64,000 bases of DNA from assembly GCA_963821705.1 (NCBI GenBank), contig CAWGEV010000007.1:62001-126000 (forward strand), read 5' to 3'. The notes beneath the pieces are model-generated. The model was not told the origin of the DNA. It searched no databases and worked only from the letters and a program-made list of their open reading frames with translations. This document shows positions 1 to 9,419 of the stretch, in pieces. Numbering within the stretch: the first letter of the stretch is position 1; every line of letters starts with the position of its first letter. The stretch comes from DASUPK01 sp963821705. GTDB taxonomy: Bacteria > Actinomycetota > Thermoleophilia > Solirubrobacterales > 70-9. The position numbers and the translations under genes are program-made.

Positions 1-702
1 GCGCAGGCTGAGCACCTGGCCCCGCAACGGCTTCGCCATGTAGGGCACGTAGACGACCCCGATGATGATCGCCGGGATCCAGAGTGAGGAGCCGTTGATC
101 GTAAACAGGCCGAAGTCGAGGCCGCCCACGGCGAGCGCCGTGCCCAGCGCGATCCCGAGCAGGATCACCGGGAAGGCCCAGATCAGGTCCATCGTCCGGG
201 AGAGGACACCGTCGACGAAGCCGCGGTAGTAGCCGGCGACGAGCGCGATGATCGTCGCGAACAGGCAGCTGATGAAGGTCGCGATGAATCCGATCTCGAG
301 CGAGTTCCGGCCGCCGTAGAGCAGCCGGACGGCGACGTCCCGCCCGTTCGCGTCGGCGCCGAGAAGGAACTTGCCCGTCCAGGTCGGGCCGGTCGGGATG
401 CCGCCCGGGGAGACGACGTCGGTCTCATGACCGCGGACGTTGATCGTCTCGGTGATGTGGTTCGCCGAGGGGGTCGTGTGCGCGATGTACTTCGCGTAGA
501 GCGGCGCACACAGGCAGAGCACGACGATGAGCAGGAACATCCCGCCGAAGGCGAGCGCGGTCTTGTTGCGCCGCAGACGGCGGAGCGCCAGCCTGTACGG
601 GCCGACGCCGCCCTCGCCCTGGACGGCGCTCGTGCCCAGGGGCACCTCCGGCTCCAGCGCTGCAGGAACCCCCGGGCTTGGAGCGGTCGGGTCTACTGCC
701 AT
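1..702 (-). CDS. ABC transporter permease, DppC/OppC type (C-terminus beyond window)
   Basis: An open frame runs without a stop from an ATG at 702 to the window edge (234 codons). It encodes a proline-rich cytoplasmic N-terminus, one membrane segment at about residues 45-65, an extracytoplasmic stretch and then further membrane segments. The block LLGADANGRDVAVRLLYGG is the signature that precedes the transport core of dipeptide/oligopeptide permeases. The EAA loop that contacts the ATPase lies outside the window. It sits 54 nt downstream of a peptide-type binding lipoprotein on the same strand, so the two form one uptake operon. The substrate is not determinable; peptides are the family norm. 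Confidence 0.88.
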   Translation of the reverse strand, partial: MAVDPTAPSPGVPAALEPEVPLGTSAVQGEGGVGPYRLALRRLRRNKTALAFGGMFLLIVVLCLCAPLYAKYIAHTTPSANHITETINVRGHETDVVSPGGIPTGPTWTGKFLLGADANGRDVAVRLLYGGRNSLEIGFIATFISCLFATIIALVAGYYRGFVDGVLSRTMDLIWAFPVILLGIALGTALAVGGLDFGLFTINGSSLWIPAIIIGVVYVPYMAKPLRGQVLSLR

Positions 703-756
703 GTCTCGACGGGGCGCCCTGGCACGCCCCGAATCATCCTCTGATCCGTTCTCTGT

Positions 757-2412
757 CTACTTCAGCTGCCAGGTGCTCCAATCGTTCAGGAACGTCGGCT
801 GGACGACCGCAGAGCCGAAGTCGATCCGGTCGCTGAAGAACTTCGGCACCTGCTCCGAGCCGAACACCGCGACGTACGCCTTCTTCGCGGTGTACTCGTC
901 GAGCGACTGCCACTGGCTGGCCACAGAGCCCAGATTCTGGGTCGGTGTCGGCTCGAGCTTCTTCACCTGCTGGTCGATGAACGGATCGCTCACGTTGCCG
1001 AAATTCTCATTGTTGACCGGCTGGATCGCATCCGTGGTCAGCAACAGATAGAAGTCGACGGGGTTCGGGAAATCCTGAATCCAGTCGGCGAAACCGGTCT
1101 GCGGATTCGTCTTCGCGTTCCCAATCGTCGGGAAGTACGTCGTGTCCGAGATCAGCTTCGGCGTCGCGTGGTAGCCGATCTTGTTCAGCAGGTCGGCGTA
1201 GTACTCGACGTACTGCGTCCGCGGCGCGCGCTGCTCGCCCCAGACCGTGACGTTCTGACCGGCCGTGCCCGACTGCTGCACGAGCTGCTGGGCCTTGGCG
1301 ATGTCGCCGTGGCCGTCAGCCGCGCCGTACGGGCATTGGCTGTCCGGATGCCCCGGGATGCCCTCGGGGATGAAGAAGCAGCCGGGCTGCAGGAAGCCGC
1401 TCGCCAGGCGCTGGAGCGCCGGACGGTCGATCGCCGTGTTGACCGCCTGCCGCGCCAGCTCGTTGTTGAACGGCGGGATCTGCGTGTTCAAGAAGAAATA
1501 GAACGTCGACGGAATCGTCACCGGCTCGAAGCGATCGCTCGCCTGTGACTGGATCTGGGGCACGATCGACGGCGGCAGCGTGTCGCCGGCATCGAAGTTG
1601 TCCGCCTGGTTGTTCAGGACCTGCTGGGCCGCCGTCTGGGTGTTCGACTGAATCGTCACGTTGATCCGGTCGAGGTGACCCACCGGGATGTCCGGAATGT
1701 TCAGGGCCGCGAACTTCGGGTTCTTGACGAGGCTGAACGACTTGTTCGGGACGATGTTCGTGACCATGTAGGCCCCGACGCCCGGGGGCATCGGGTCCTG
1801 GGTAATCGTGTGATCCGGAGTCCCGCACGGGACCAGACCCATTTCGGGGAACGCCAGCACGTTGGTGAAGGCGCCGTACGGCTTGACCAGCTGAATCGTG
1901 ATCTTGCCGCTGGCGTCGTCGGTGCTGATTCCGGAGATGCTGTTCGACTGGCCCTTGTCGAAGGCCGTTGCTCCCGCGACGTTGTCGGTGATGAAGCTCT
2001 TGCCGCCCCAGTTGACCTTGATCACGCGCTCTACGGTGCACGCGAAGTCGCTGGCCTTGACAGGCTGGCCATTGGAGAACACCAGGCCCTTTCGCAGGGT
2101 CAGGGTGTAGGTCTTGCCGTCGGAGGAGATCGTGGGCAGCGCCGTGGCGAGACCGGGGATCACGTCGTTGCCGGCCGGCGCGTTCTCGTGCTTGTAGGTG
2201 ACCAGCGGCGTGTACGAGAGCCAGTCGGGCTCGGCCCCCTGGGTCGTGTACTCCTCCTGCGGATCGAGGTAGTCAGGCGCGGTGCCCATCAGGACCGTGG
2301 CCGTCCCGCCGTTGGTGCCGCTGCTGCTACTGCTGCTTCCGCAGGCCACCAACACCAGGCCCGCCAGCGCAGCAACCAACGCCAGTGGAAGCAACCTTCC
2401 GAGCTTCCTCAC
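757..2412 (-). CDS. ABC transporter substrate-binding lipoprotein, family 5 (peptide/nickel/opine type)
   Basis: About 551 aa, the usual length for DppA/OppA-like proteins. The GTG at 2412 is chosen because AGGAGG lies 8 nt upstream (2421-2426) and it directly gives a lipoprotein signal: KLGR, a hydrophobic stretch, then LVAC with the lipidated Cys at residue 24 and a Ser-rich linker. An in-frame ATG further upstream would add 24 implausible residues. Family landmarks include a YTLTLRKGLVFSNG-type block and a two-lobe layout. The protein captures ligand outside the membrane and hands it to the permease encoded just downstream. Ligand identity is unknown. Confidence 0.9.
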   Translation of the reverse strand: MRKLGRLLPLALVAALAGLVLVACGSSSSSSGTNGGTATVLMGTAPDYLDPQEEYTTQGAEPDWLSYTPLVTYKHENAPAGNDVIPGLATALPTISSDGKTYTLTLRKGLVFSNGQPVKASDFACTVERVIKVNWGGKSFITDNVAGATAFDKGQSNSISGISTDDASGKITIQLVKPYGAFTNVLAFPEMGLVPCGTPDHTITQDPMPPGVGAYMVTNIVPNKSFSLVKNPKFAALNIPDIPVGHLDRINVTIQSNTQTAAQQVLNNQADNFDAGDTLPPSIVPQIQSQASDRFEPVTIPSTFYFFLNTQIPPFNNELARQAVNTAIDRPALQRLASGFLQPGCFFIPEGIPGHPDSQCPYGAADGHGDIAKAQQLVQQSGTAGQNVTVWGEQRAPRTQYVEYYADLLNKIGYHATPKLISDTTYFPTIGNAKTNPQTGFADWIQDFPNPVDFYLLLTTDAIQPVNNENFGNVSDPFIDQQVKKLEPTPTQNLGSVASQWQSLDEYTAKKAYVAVFGSEQVPKFFSDRIDFGSAVVQPTFLNDWSTWQLK

Positions 2413-2519
2413 CCTGAGTACCTCCTGTTCGTTTATCTCCCTGTCCCTGCCGGGAGTCATATACCCAAAAAGGACGAAGTTCAAGCGCTATTTCCGGCAC
2501 TTCCCCGGTCCGGTGCGCG

Positions 2520-5143
2520 TCAGGAGCGCAGCTTGTCCTCAATGGCGTGGCGCGCCACCTGGAGGGCTTCGTCGAGCTTGGAGGGGTCCCGGCCGCCCGC
2601 CTGGGCGACGTTCTCGCGCCCTCCCCCACCGCCGCCGACGACATTCGCCGCCTCCCGGATCACCTCGGACGCGTTCAGCCCGCGCTCGACCACGCCGTCG
2701 CTGAAGCTCGCCACCAGGGCCACCTTGCCGTCCCCCGCCCCGCCGAGGACGACGGCGGCCTCGCCGGCGCGCTGCTTGATCCGATCGGCCAGGTCCAGCA
2801 GCGAGCGCTGGTCGGCGTCGTCCCCCATCCCCACGAACACCGTGACGCCGCCGATGCGCTGGCCGGAGGCCGACATCTCCTCCGCCTTCTTGGAGAGGTC
2901 GGCCGAACCGGCCCGCTTCGCTTGCTCCTCGAGGTCGGCGAGCCGCTCCGCCATGCGCCGCACCCCGGCGACCGGATCCTGCTCGGAGCCGGCGATCCGC
3001 CCGACCTCGCTCAGATGCCTGGAGCGGGACCGGAACCAGTCGATGGCGGCGGGCCCCGACAGGGCCTCGATCCGGCGCACGTTGGCGGCGCTCGAGCCCT
3101 CGGATGCGATCGCGAAGATCCCGATCGCCGCGGTGTTGGGCACGTGCGTGCCGCCGCAGAGCTCCCGGGAGACGTCCTCGACCTCCAGCACCCGGACCCA
3201 GTCGCCGTATTTCTCGCCGAAGAGGGCCATCGCGCCCAGGCGCTCGGCGTCCATCCGCGACATCTCGAGCGCCCTCACCGAGTGGCTCTCCTTGATCCAG
3301 TCGTTGACGCGATCGCCGACGTCCCGCAGCTCCTCGACCGTCAGCGGAGCCGAATGGGTGAAGTCGAAGCGGAGCTTGTCCGGGCGGACCGAGGAGCCCG
3401 CCTGGCGCACGTGGGTACCGAGACGCTCCCGCAGTGCCGCGTGGAGCAGGTGGGTCGCGGTGTGGTTTCGCATCGTCGCGAAGCGGCTGACGTGGTCGAC
3501 CTCCGCCTCCACACGCCCGCCTGGCTCCAACCCGTCCGTCGCGCTCTCCAGCTCCACCGCCTGGTCGTCGCCGATCCGGTACACGTCGGCGACCCGGGCG
3601 CTGCCGCCCTCCCAGCGGACCTCGCCGGAGTCCGCCACCTGGCCACCGCCCTCCGCGTAGAACGGGCTCTCCTCCAGCTTCACCAGTGCGCGTCCGTCGT
3701 CTCCCTGGACCGCGAGCAGGCTGGTCTCGGCACGCAGCTTCTCGTAGCCGACGAATCGCGACGGCGGCGCGGCGGAGGCGAAGCTGAGCACGACGCCGTG
3801 GTGATCCTCGGAGCCGTGCGCCGTCGCCGTGCCCATGCGGGCGCGGGTGCGCTGCTCCTCCATCAGCTCCTCGAAGCCGTCGTCGTCGACCGAGAGACCC
3901 TCCTCGGCGAGCAGCTCCTTGGTCAGGTCGTACGGGAAGCCGTAGGTGTCATGGAGCCGGAACGCATCCTCGGCGTCGACCCAGGAGGTGCGGTCCTCGT
4001 GGGCGTGGCGGATCAGGTCCTTGAGCATCTGGAGGCCCCGCTCCAGCGTCCTTCCGAAGCTCTCCTCCTCGTCGCTGACCCAGCGCCGGACGTCACCGGC
4101 TTGAGCTGCCAGCTCCGGGTACGTGGGGGCGAGCAGCTCGAGCGCCCGGTCCGCGAAGCGCTCCATGAAGGGGGACTCGAGGCCGATCGAGCGGCCCTGC
4201 TGGATCGCGCGGCGCATGACCCGCCGCAGGACGTAGCCCCGATCCTCGTTCGAGGGGACGACGCCGTCGGCGATCAGCGCCGCCGTGCCGCGAGAGTGAT
4301 CGGCGAGGATCCGCATCGCGCGGGTGGTCTTGCCGCCGTCCGAGTACGAGAGGCCCGAGAGCTCCTCGGCCAGGTCGACCAGCGGCCGCAGCCCGTCGGT
4401 CTCGAAGACGGACTCGACGTCCTGGAGGATCGCGGCCATCCGCTCGACCCCCATGCCGGTGTCGATGTTCTTCATCGGCAGCTCGGCGAGCGTGCCGTCC
4501 TCCGCCAGGTCGTAGGTCATGAAGACGTGGTTCCAGTACTCGACGAAGCGGTCGGTGTCGTCACCGGGCAGCTCGCCGGGCCTGCCGAACTCCTCGCCGC
4601 GGTCGATGTACATCTCCGAGCACGGCCCGCAGGGTCCGGTCGGGCCGGCCTGCCAGAAGTTCTCCGAGCGGGGCAGCTGGACGATGCGCTCATCCGGCAC
4701 ACCGACCCTGCGCCAGATCTCGATGGCCTCCTCGTCAGGGCCCAGTCCGAGCTCTTCGTCGCCCTTGAAGACCGTCACCCAGACCTGCTCGGGATCGAAG
4801 CCGAAGCCCTCGATCGAGAGCTCCAGCCCCACGGAATCGACTGCTCCTTGAAGTAGTCGCCGAAGCTCCAGTTGCCGAGCATCTCGAAGAAGGTCAGGTG
4901 GCGTGCGGTGTTGCCGACCTCCTCGATGTCGGTGGTGCGGAAGCAGCGCTGCACGTCGGCGACCCGCTTGGCCGGCGGCTCCTCCTGGCCGAGGAAGGCG
5001 CGCTTGAACGGCTGCATCCCCGCCGTCGTCAGAAGCACCGACGGGTCGTGAACGGCGGGCACCAGCGAGGCGGAAGGCACGATCCTGTGCCCCCGCTCCT
5101 CGAAGAAGGACAGGTAGGTCTTGCGGATCTCGTCGACCTTCAT
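2520..5143 (-). CDS. alaS: Alanyl-tRNA synthetase, with an apparent single-base frameshift
   Basis: Charges tRNA-Ala in the cytosol. Class II core: MKVDEIRKTYLSFFEERGH start, TARHLTFFEMLGNWSFGDYF, and TGPCGPCSEMY. The editing domain carries HTATHLLHAALR and the CGGTH metal site, and the C-terminal C-Ala domain ends with GGGGGGRENVAQAGG. The N-terminal ~107 codons and the remaining ~770 lie in different frames. The reading breaks near 4822-4826, just after the FGDYFKEQ block, where one extra G would restore W-E-L as in homologues. With that base the gene is 874 aa, the normal length. An essential gene with all motifs otherwise intact suggests a sequence error rather than a dead gene. ATG at 5143 is the family start. 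Confidence 0.9.
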
Positions 5144-5207
5144 GCGCCCGGAGTCTAGGGACGGCTTCGCCACCTGATCGCGGCGACGAGCGGCCGCCCA
5201 GCACGAA

Positions 5208-5232
5208 GGAGCGGCGGCAGTGCCGCCGCTCC
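5208..5232. terminator. Strong GC hairpin between the vWA gene and alaS
   Basis: A near-perfect inverted repeat, GGAGCGGCGGCA followed by TGCCGCCGCTCC, lies 23 nt after the stop of the vWA gene and before alaS, both on the minus strand. No clear U-run follows, so termination is inferred from position and stem strength. Confidence 0.5.
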
Positions 5233-5255
5233 CAAGTGCTGCGGCCTGGTCTCCG

Positions 5256-6215
5256 CTACCTGATGACCGAGGCCGTGGCGGTCGTCGAGCCCGCCAGCTG
5301 CGTGGCCTTGACCTTGAACTTGACGCGCTTGCCCTTCTTGAGGCCCTTGAGGTGGACGGTGATGAACCCCTTGCCGCTCTTCTTGCGCGCCTTGACCGAC
5401 GCATGAGCGACCGAGCTGGCCGAGGCCTTCCCACCGCCTGCCGTGGTGAACCCGGTCAGGGTCAGCACGGCGGACTGATCGGTCCAGGTCTCCAGGATGT
5501 CCGCCGAGCCGCCACTCGGCTTGAACGAGTGGGTGAACGACTGCCCCTGGTGGGTGAACGTATCCGTGAATACCACCGGGGGCCGCTTGCAGTTCATGTC
5601 GGCGGTGACCGCCGCTGCGATCGCCGGCACCTGGCTCGAATCGCCCAGGTCGAACGCCTTGCCGCCGGTGTCCGCCGCGATCCGGTTGAGCAGCGTCGGA
5701 TCGATCGTGCCGAAGCCGACGGTGTCCGTCTTCACGCCGACGTGACCGTTGTTGTACGTGCCCACGTTGTGCTCCCCGTCGCTGAGGAAGATCCGCCCGT
5801 TGGCGTTCGGGTTCGCCGACTTCGCCGTTGCGAAGGCGAGGTTGTAGTCGGTGGATCCGTTGTCCGCGTTCACCAAGGCGAACGAGGCGTCCATCGCGGG
5901 GATCACGCCGGGAATGCTTGCGGGCGGGAACAGGACGTCGGAGGTATCTCCGAACTCGACTCCCCCGAGGGTCTTGCCCTGGTTCTGCTGAAGCGCCGCG
6001 AAGGCGTCCAGAAGCGTGGTCCGGAACTTGCTCGGATCCGTGAAGTCCATGGAGCCGGAGTCGTCGATGATCGCCTCTATGTTGGTCGCCTTTTGGCACG
6101 CGGCTGCGTGCGCGACGGGCGCTGCCGACGCGCTCCCGCCCGCCGTCAACGCGGCGAGCAGCGCCACCAGCGACCCGACAACCACCAAAGCCTTGAGCCG
6201 TGAGTCGAGATGCAT
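5256..6215 (-). CDS. Secreted von Willebrand factor A domain protein
   Basis: 319 aa from the ATG at 6215, which has AAGGGGA just upstream; an upstream in-frame ATG would mask the signal peptide. Residues 1-38 form a Sec signal (Arg/Lys, hydrophobic core, SASA/AHA cleavage region). The vWA domain follows with the MIDAS motif DDSGSM at 51-56, a STDYN block and FLSDGEHN, so a divalent-cation adhesion site is intact. The C-terminal ~100 residues are a beta-rich, Lys-rich domain (KKGKRVKFKVKAT) common in secreted proteins of this lineage. Likely a surface or exported binding protein; ligand unknown. Monocistronic by context. Confidence 0.82.
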   Translation of the reverse strand: MHLDSRLKALVVVGSLVALLAALTAGGSASAAPVAHAAACQKATNIEAIIDDSGSMDFTDPSKFRTTLLDAFAALQQNQGKTLGGVEFGDTSDVLFPPASIPGVIPAMDASFALVNADNGSTDYNLAFATAKSANPNANGRIFLSDGEHNVGTYNNGHVGVKTDTVGFGTIDPTLLNRIAADTGGKAFDLGDSSQVPAIAAAVTADMNCKRPPVVFTDTFTHQGQSFTHSFKPSGGSADILETWTDQSAVLTLTGFTTAGGGKASASSVAHASVKARKKSGKGFITVHLKGLKKGKRVKFKVKATQLAGSTTATASVIR

Positions 6216-6283
6216 TCGGTCCCCTTTCGATCCCTTGAGTGGATCCTGGAACCTAGCCCTGCGTGGACCCCGATTCAAATGGT

Positions 6284-7723
6284 CTAGACGATCGTCCCGT
6301 GTCCCACAACCAGGTCGCCGTCCATCAGGCAGGCGAGCTGCCCCGGGGCCGCGCCGTCAACCGGCTCGGCCAGCGCGACGACCGCCTCGCCGGGATCGCC
6401 GTCGATCTCGACCCGGCACTCCCTGGTCGGCGAGTGGTAGCGGAGCCGCACGCCGTTGACCCGCTCGGCGCCGCGATGGAGAGTCGCCCCACGGATGCGA
6501 ACCCGGCGTGTCGATAGCTCGTCGCGGGAGCCGGCGATCACGCGATTGGCGGCGGCGTCCTTGCCGAGGACGTAGAGCGGCTCCCCGCCTCCCAGGGCGA
6601 GGCCGCGCCGCTGGCCGACCGTGAAGTGGTGATGTCCGCGGTGCTCCCCCAGCCTCCGGCCGGCACGATCGACGACCTCGCCCGCCCGATCCTCGAGGCC
6701 GGCGTGGCGCCGGAGGAACTCCCGCTTGCCCTGGCCGGCGAGGAAGCAGAGGTCCTGGCTCTCGGCGCGCCCCGCCACCTCGAGCCCGCCCCGGGCGGCC
6801 AGCCGCCGGACGTCGGGCTTGGTCAGCTCGCCGAGGGGGAAGCGCAGCCGGGCGAGGGACTCCGGTGCGAGGGCCGAGAGCATGTAGGTCTGGTCCTTCG
6901 CGTCATCCGCCGCCCCGGCGAGCAGCGGCCCCGAGCCGTCGTCGGCGATCCGGGCGTAGTGGCCCGTGACCAGCTTCGCCGCGCCGAGCCGGTCGGCGAA
7001 GGCGATCATCGCGTCGATGCGCAGCTCGCCGTTGCAGAGAACGCAGGGATTCGGGGTGCGGCCCTCCGCGTAGCCGCGCAGGAACGGCCCCACCACTCCG
7101 ACGCGGAACTCGGTCTCGAGATCGAGCGTCAGGTGCGGGATGCCAAGCGAGTGGGCCACCCGCCGGGCTCCCAGCACCGCCTCGGGCGAGCAGCAGCTGC
7201 GCTCGCCGTCCGTCTGCCGGTCGGCCCAGAGCTTCAGGGTGACCGCCACGACGTCGCGGCCCGCCTCGCGCTCCCGCAGCGCCGCGACCGCGGAGTCGAC
7301 ACCACCGCTGAGGGCGACCAGAGCCCGCTCGCCGGCGGCCGGCGGGTCCGCCAGCGGCTCGCCCGAGGAGGCAAGGGCGGAGAGCGCCCGGTGGAGAGCG
7401 TCCGCCGCCAGCACCGCGGCATGGCGATGGGAGGGCGCGAGTCCGCCGAGCTCGGCCTCGATCTCGCCGGGGCCGACCAGGGCGGTGTCAAGGACCGATG
7501 ACCCCTCGGCCAGCTCAGCCGCGACGGCCGCGGCGGCCGTCGTCGCCGAGCAGCCCTCGCTGTCCTGGGTGACAACGGAGATGCGTCCCGCCTCGACGCA
7601 TATGGACACTCGCACGAGGTCGCCACAGGAAGCGCCGCCGGCGGAGCCGCTGAACGATCCCTCCGGCGCCGGTCCCCGGCGCCGGACATCGTCCAGATAC
7701 TGCTCGAAGAGGTCCCTGTTCAC
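6284..7723 (-). CDS. mnmA: IscU-like domain fused to tRNA-specific 2-thiouridylase MnmA
   Basis: 479 aa, about 110 residues longer than ordinary MnmA. Residues 1-118 resemble the IscU/NifU iron-sulfur scaffold: a SCGD block with Cys33, an EGCSATTAAA block with Cys58, and SHRHAAVLAADALHRAL, where the third scaffold Cys is replaced by Ala (about 102). Residues 130-479 are MnmA: the PP-loop SGGVDS (139-144), CC at 177-178, NPCVLCN (227-231, catalytic Cys), GHYARI, DQTYML and ESQDLCF (second catalytic Cys). MnmA thiolates U34 of Lys, Glu and Gln tRNAs. The fusion suggests an in-cis sulfur or cluster supply role, which is inference. Confidence 0.9.
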   Translation of the reverse strand: MNRDLFEQYLDDVRRRGPAPEGSFSGSAGGASCGDLVRVSICVEAGRISVVTQDSEGCSATTAAAAVAAELAEGSSVLDTALVGPGEIEAELGGLAPSHRHAAVLAADALHRALSALASSGEPLADPPAAGERALVALSGGVDSAVAALREREAGRDVVAVTLKLWADRQTDGERSCCSPEAVLGARRVAHSLGIPHLTLDLETEFRVGVVGPFLRGYAEGRTPNPCVLCNGELRIDAMIAFADRLGAAKLVTGHYARIADDGSGPLLAGAADDAKDQTYMLSALAPESLARLRFPLGELTKPDVRRLAARGGLEVAGRAESQDLCFLAGQGKREFLRRHAGLEDRAGEVVDRAGRRLGEHRGHHHFTVGQRRGLALGGGEPLYVLGKDAAANRVIAGSRDELSTRRVRIRGATLHRGAERVNGVRLRYHSPTRECRVEIDGDPGEAVVALAEPVDGAAPGQLACLMDGDLVVGHGTIV

Positions 7724-7927
7724 CAGGTGAAGGTTAAGGAGGCTCCAGCCTGCCGTTTTCCGCCCCGGCTTGGTAACCCGTGTCGCACAGGTGGTGGTCT
7801 ACCGACGGTCCCGAGGGATCGCCGGAAATCGACCCCCAAGCCAGTTGTGTTGGGTCAACGTATGGAGCGGTTCGCGTACAGGCTCGGGCCTGGGTTCAAC
7901 CTTAGACGATCGAATGCGGGTTTCCGG

Positions 7928-8332
7928 CTACTCAGGCGGCTCCGGCTCGTCCAGGACGTACCAGGACGAGACCAGCCCGTCCCTGATTCCCAGCTCGATC
8001 GCCACCCGCGAGCTGTTCCCCACCTCGCCGCTGTCCCGCCAGACGTACTGAAGCTCCGCGTCGATCAGCAGGCCGCTGTCCGTCTCCTCCATCTCGACCG
8101 GGACATAGCGGCGGACAAGGTGGTCGAAGACCTTGGCCGACCACTCCATCGCGGCGAGCCGGCCGCGGTGCACGGTCCGCTCGGTCCGGATCTCGACCTC
8201 CGGATGGACGAGCTCGCCCACCGCCGCCTGGTCACCCGTGCTGAGGGCGGCCAGGAAGCGGCGGGCCAGGTCCTCGGAACTCAACTGGAGGGGTTGCTCC
8301 CGACACACAGCGGGTTGCTCTTCGCGAACCAC
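7928..8332 (-). CDS. SnoaL-like (NTF2 fold) protein
   Basis: About 134 aa. The body SSEDLARRFLAALSTGDQAAVGELVHPEVEI, followed by a HRGRLAAMEW block and a final beta-hairpin (VAIELGIRDGLVSSWYVLDE), is the pattern of SnoaL_2/NTF2 proteins, small cone-shaped binding or isomerase folds. The start is uncertain: GTG 8332 is the first codon clear of the upstream gene (stop at 8352), but a GTG a few codons later is possible. It follows the membrane protein gene by 19 nt and is probably co-transcribed. No specific function can be assigned. Confidence 0.65.
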   Translation of the reverse strand: MVREEQPAVCREQPLQLSSEDLARRFLAALSTGDQAAVGELVHPEVEIRTERTVHRGRLAAMEWSAKVFDHLVRRYVPVEMEETDSGLLIDAELQYVWRDSGEVGNSSRVAIELGIRDGLVSSWYVLDEPEPPE

Positions 8333-8351
8333 CCTCGCATCACCCTCGCAC

Positions 8352-9374
8352 CTACCTGCCCCGCAGGTTCTCGACGAGCCGCTTCGGCCGGTCACCGAGG
8401 CTCGACGAGCGGGTGAAGCTGAGGCCGATGCCGATCAGCCCGAGCACCAGGAGCACCCACGGCCAGACGCCCATCTTGAAGGGATGCGGCGGGTTGTTGT
8501 TGAGGTCCAGGCCCGCGATGAGCAGGAACAGCGCCAGGCCGATCCCTCCCACGTAGACCGGCCCCCTGGTCCCGATCTGGGAGCCGATTCCGACGAGGCC
8601 GAGCGAGACCAGCAGCAGCAGGATGTCCCACAGGTTCGTCGTCTGGATGGGCGGGGTGCCGGTGCCGAGCGGGTTCAGGTTGCCGATCGAGGCGATGCCG
8701 AGCGAGCACCCGATCACGGCGGCGATCCCGGCCCCGGTGAGGAGCTCGGACGCCTTCCAGAGACCGAGATCCCCGGAGGGAGTGGTCGCGCTCGACGCGA
8801 CCTCGTCGCCGCCGGGCTTCGTCCGCCACACATACAGCGCGGCTGCGAGCAGGCCGATCGCCAGGATGCCGAGCAGCCCACGGTAGACGCCCCAGTTCGC
8901 CCCGATCCCGTTGGAGAGGAGCTTGTCCCAGAGGGCCGTCCACGAGACGATCAGGAAGATCGACCCGAGCAGCAGCTGGACCCGCACGCCCAGGACGATC
9001 CCGGCGTAGAAGGCAAGGGCCGCCGTCGCGCCGAACGCCCAGAAGATGTTGAGCGCGGCGTTCGGGTTGCCGCCGACCATGTCGACGAACTGGAGCAGCG
9101 CGAACGGGACGAAGAGCAGGCCGAACACGCTGTGCACCACCTGCCACGGTCGCAGCTCCCCGGTCTGCGGCCTGGACAGGATCGCGCCCCCGTAGAGGTA
9201 GACCGCCGGGATCGCGAGCACCAGGAACATCGGGAAGGCTGCCCACTGGTCCGGGTTGACGGCGATGAAGGGACCCTTCCGGACGTAGATCATCGCGGCG
9301 CCCAGGCCCAGCAGCAGTCCCCCGATCTTGCGCAGCGAATCGCGTGTGTCGTCTGATTCGAACAGCTCGCTCAT
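8352..9374 (-). CDS. Polytopic membrane protein of unknown function
   Basis: 340 aa with about nine hydrophobic segments (for example IGGLLLGLGAAMIYV, FPMFLVLAIPAVYLYGG, VFGLLFVPFALLQFV, LWDILLLLVSLGLVGIG). A charged loop, RTKPGGDEVASS, lies at about residues 193-205, and the tail is basic (GDRPKRLVENLRGR). The ATG at 9374 has AAGGAGA 4 nt upstream. No catalytic motif is recognised. It sits between a GH3 hydrolase and a SnoaL gene, neither of which defines its role. Confidence 0.7.
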   Translation of the reverse strand: MSELFESDDTRDSLRKIGGLLLGLGAAMIYVRKGPFIAVNPDQWAAFPMFLVLAIPAVYLYGGAILSRPQTGELRPWQVVHSVFGLLFVPFALLQFVDMVGGNPNAALNIFWAFGATAALAFYAGIVLGVRVQLLLGSIFLIVSWTALWDKLLSNGIGANWGVYRGLLGILAIGLLAAALYVWRTKPGGDEVASSATTPSGDLGLWKASELLTGAGIAAVIGCSLGIASIGNLNPLGTGTPPIQTTNLWDILLLLVSLGLVGIGSQIGTRGPVYVGGIGLALFLLIAGLDLNNNPPHPFKMGVWPWVLLVLGLIGIGLSFTRSSSLGDRPKRLVENLRGR

Positions 9375-9419
9375 GCGTCTCCTTGCCTCCTGAAGGTGGA
9401 CGGTGACTCGCGCGGCACC

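Noticed and set aside
1675..4856. Very long open frames on the plus strand opposite the binding protein and alaS genes
   Set aside because: They mirror strongly GC3-biased minus-strand genes; the predicted proteins are Arg/Gly/Pro-rich with no domains. The same holds for long antisense frames at 8.1-9.4, 47.8-49.4 and 59.6-61.5 kb.
5144..5204. Upstream alternative start for alaS
   Set aside because: It lies in the wrong frame for MKVDEIRKTYL and gives a sequence without AlaRS character; the ATG at 5143 matches the family N-terminus.
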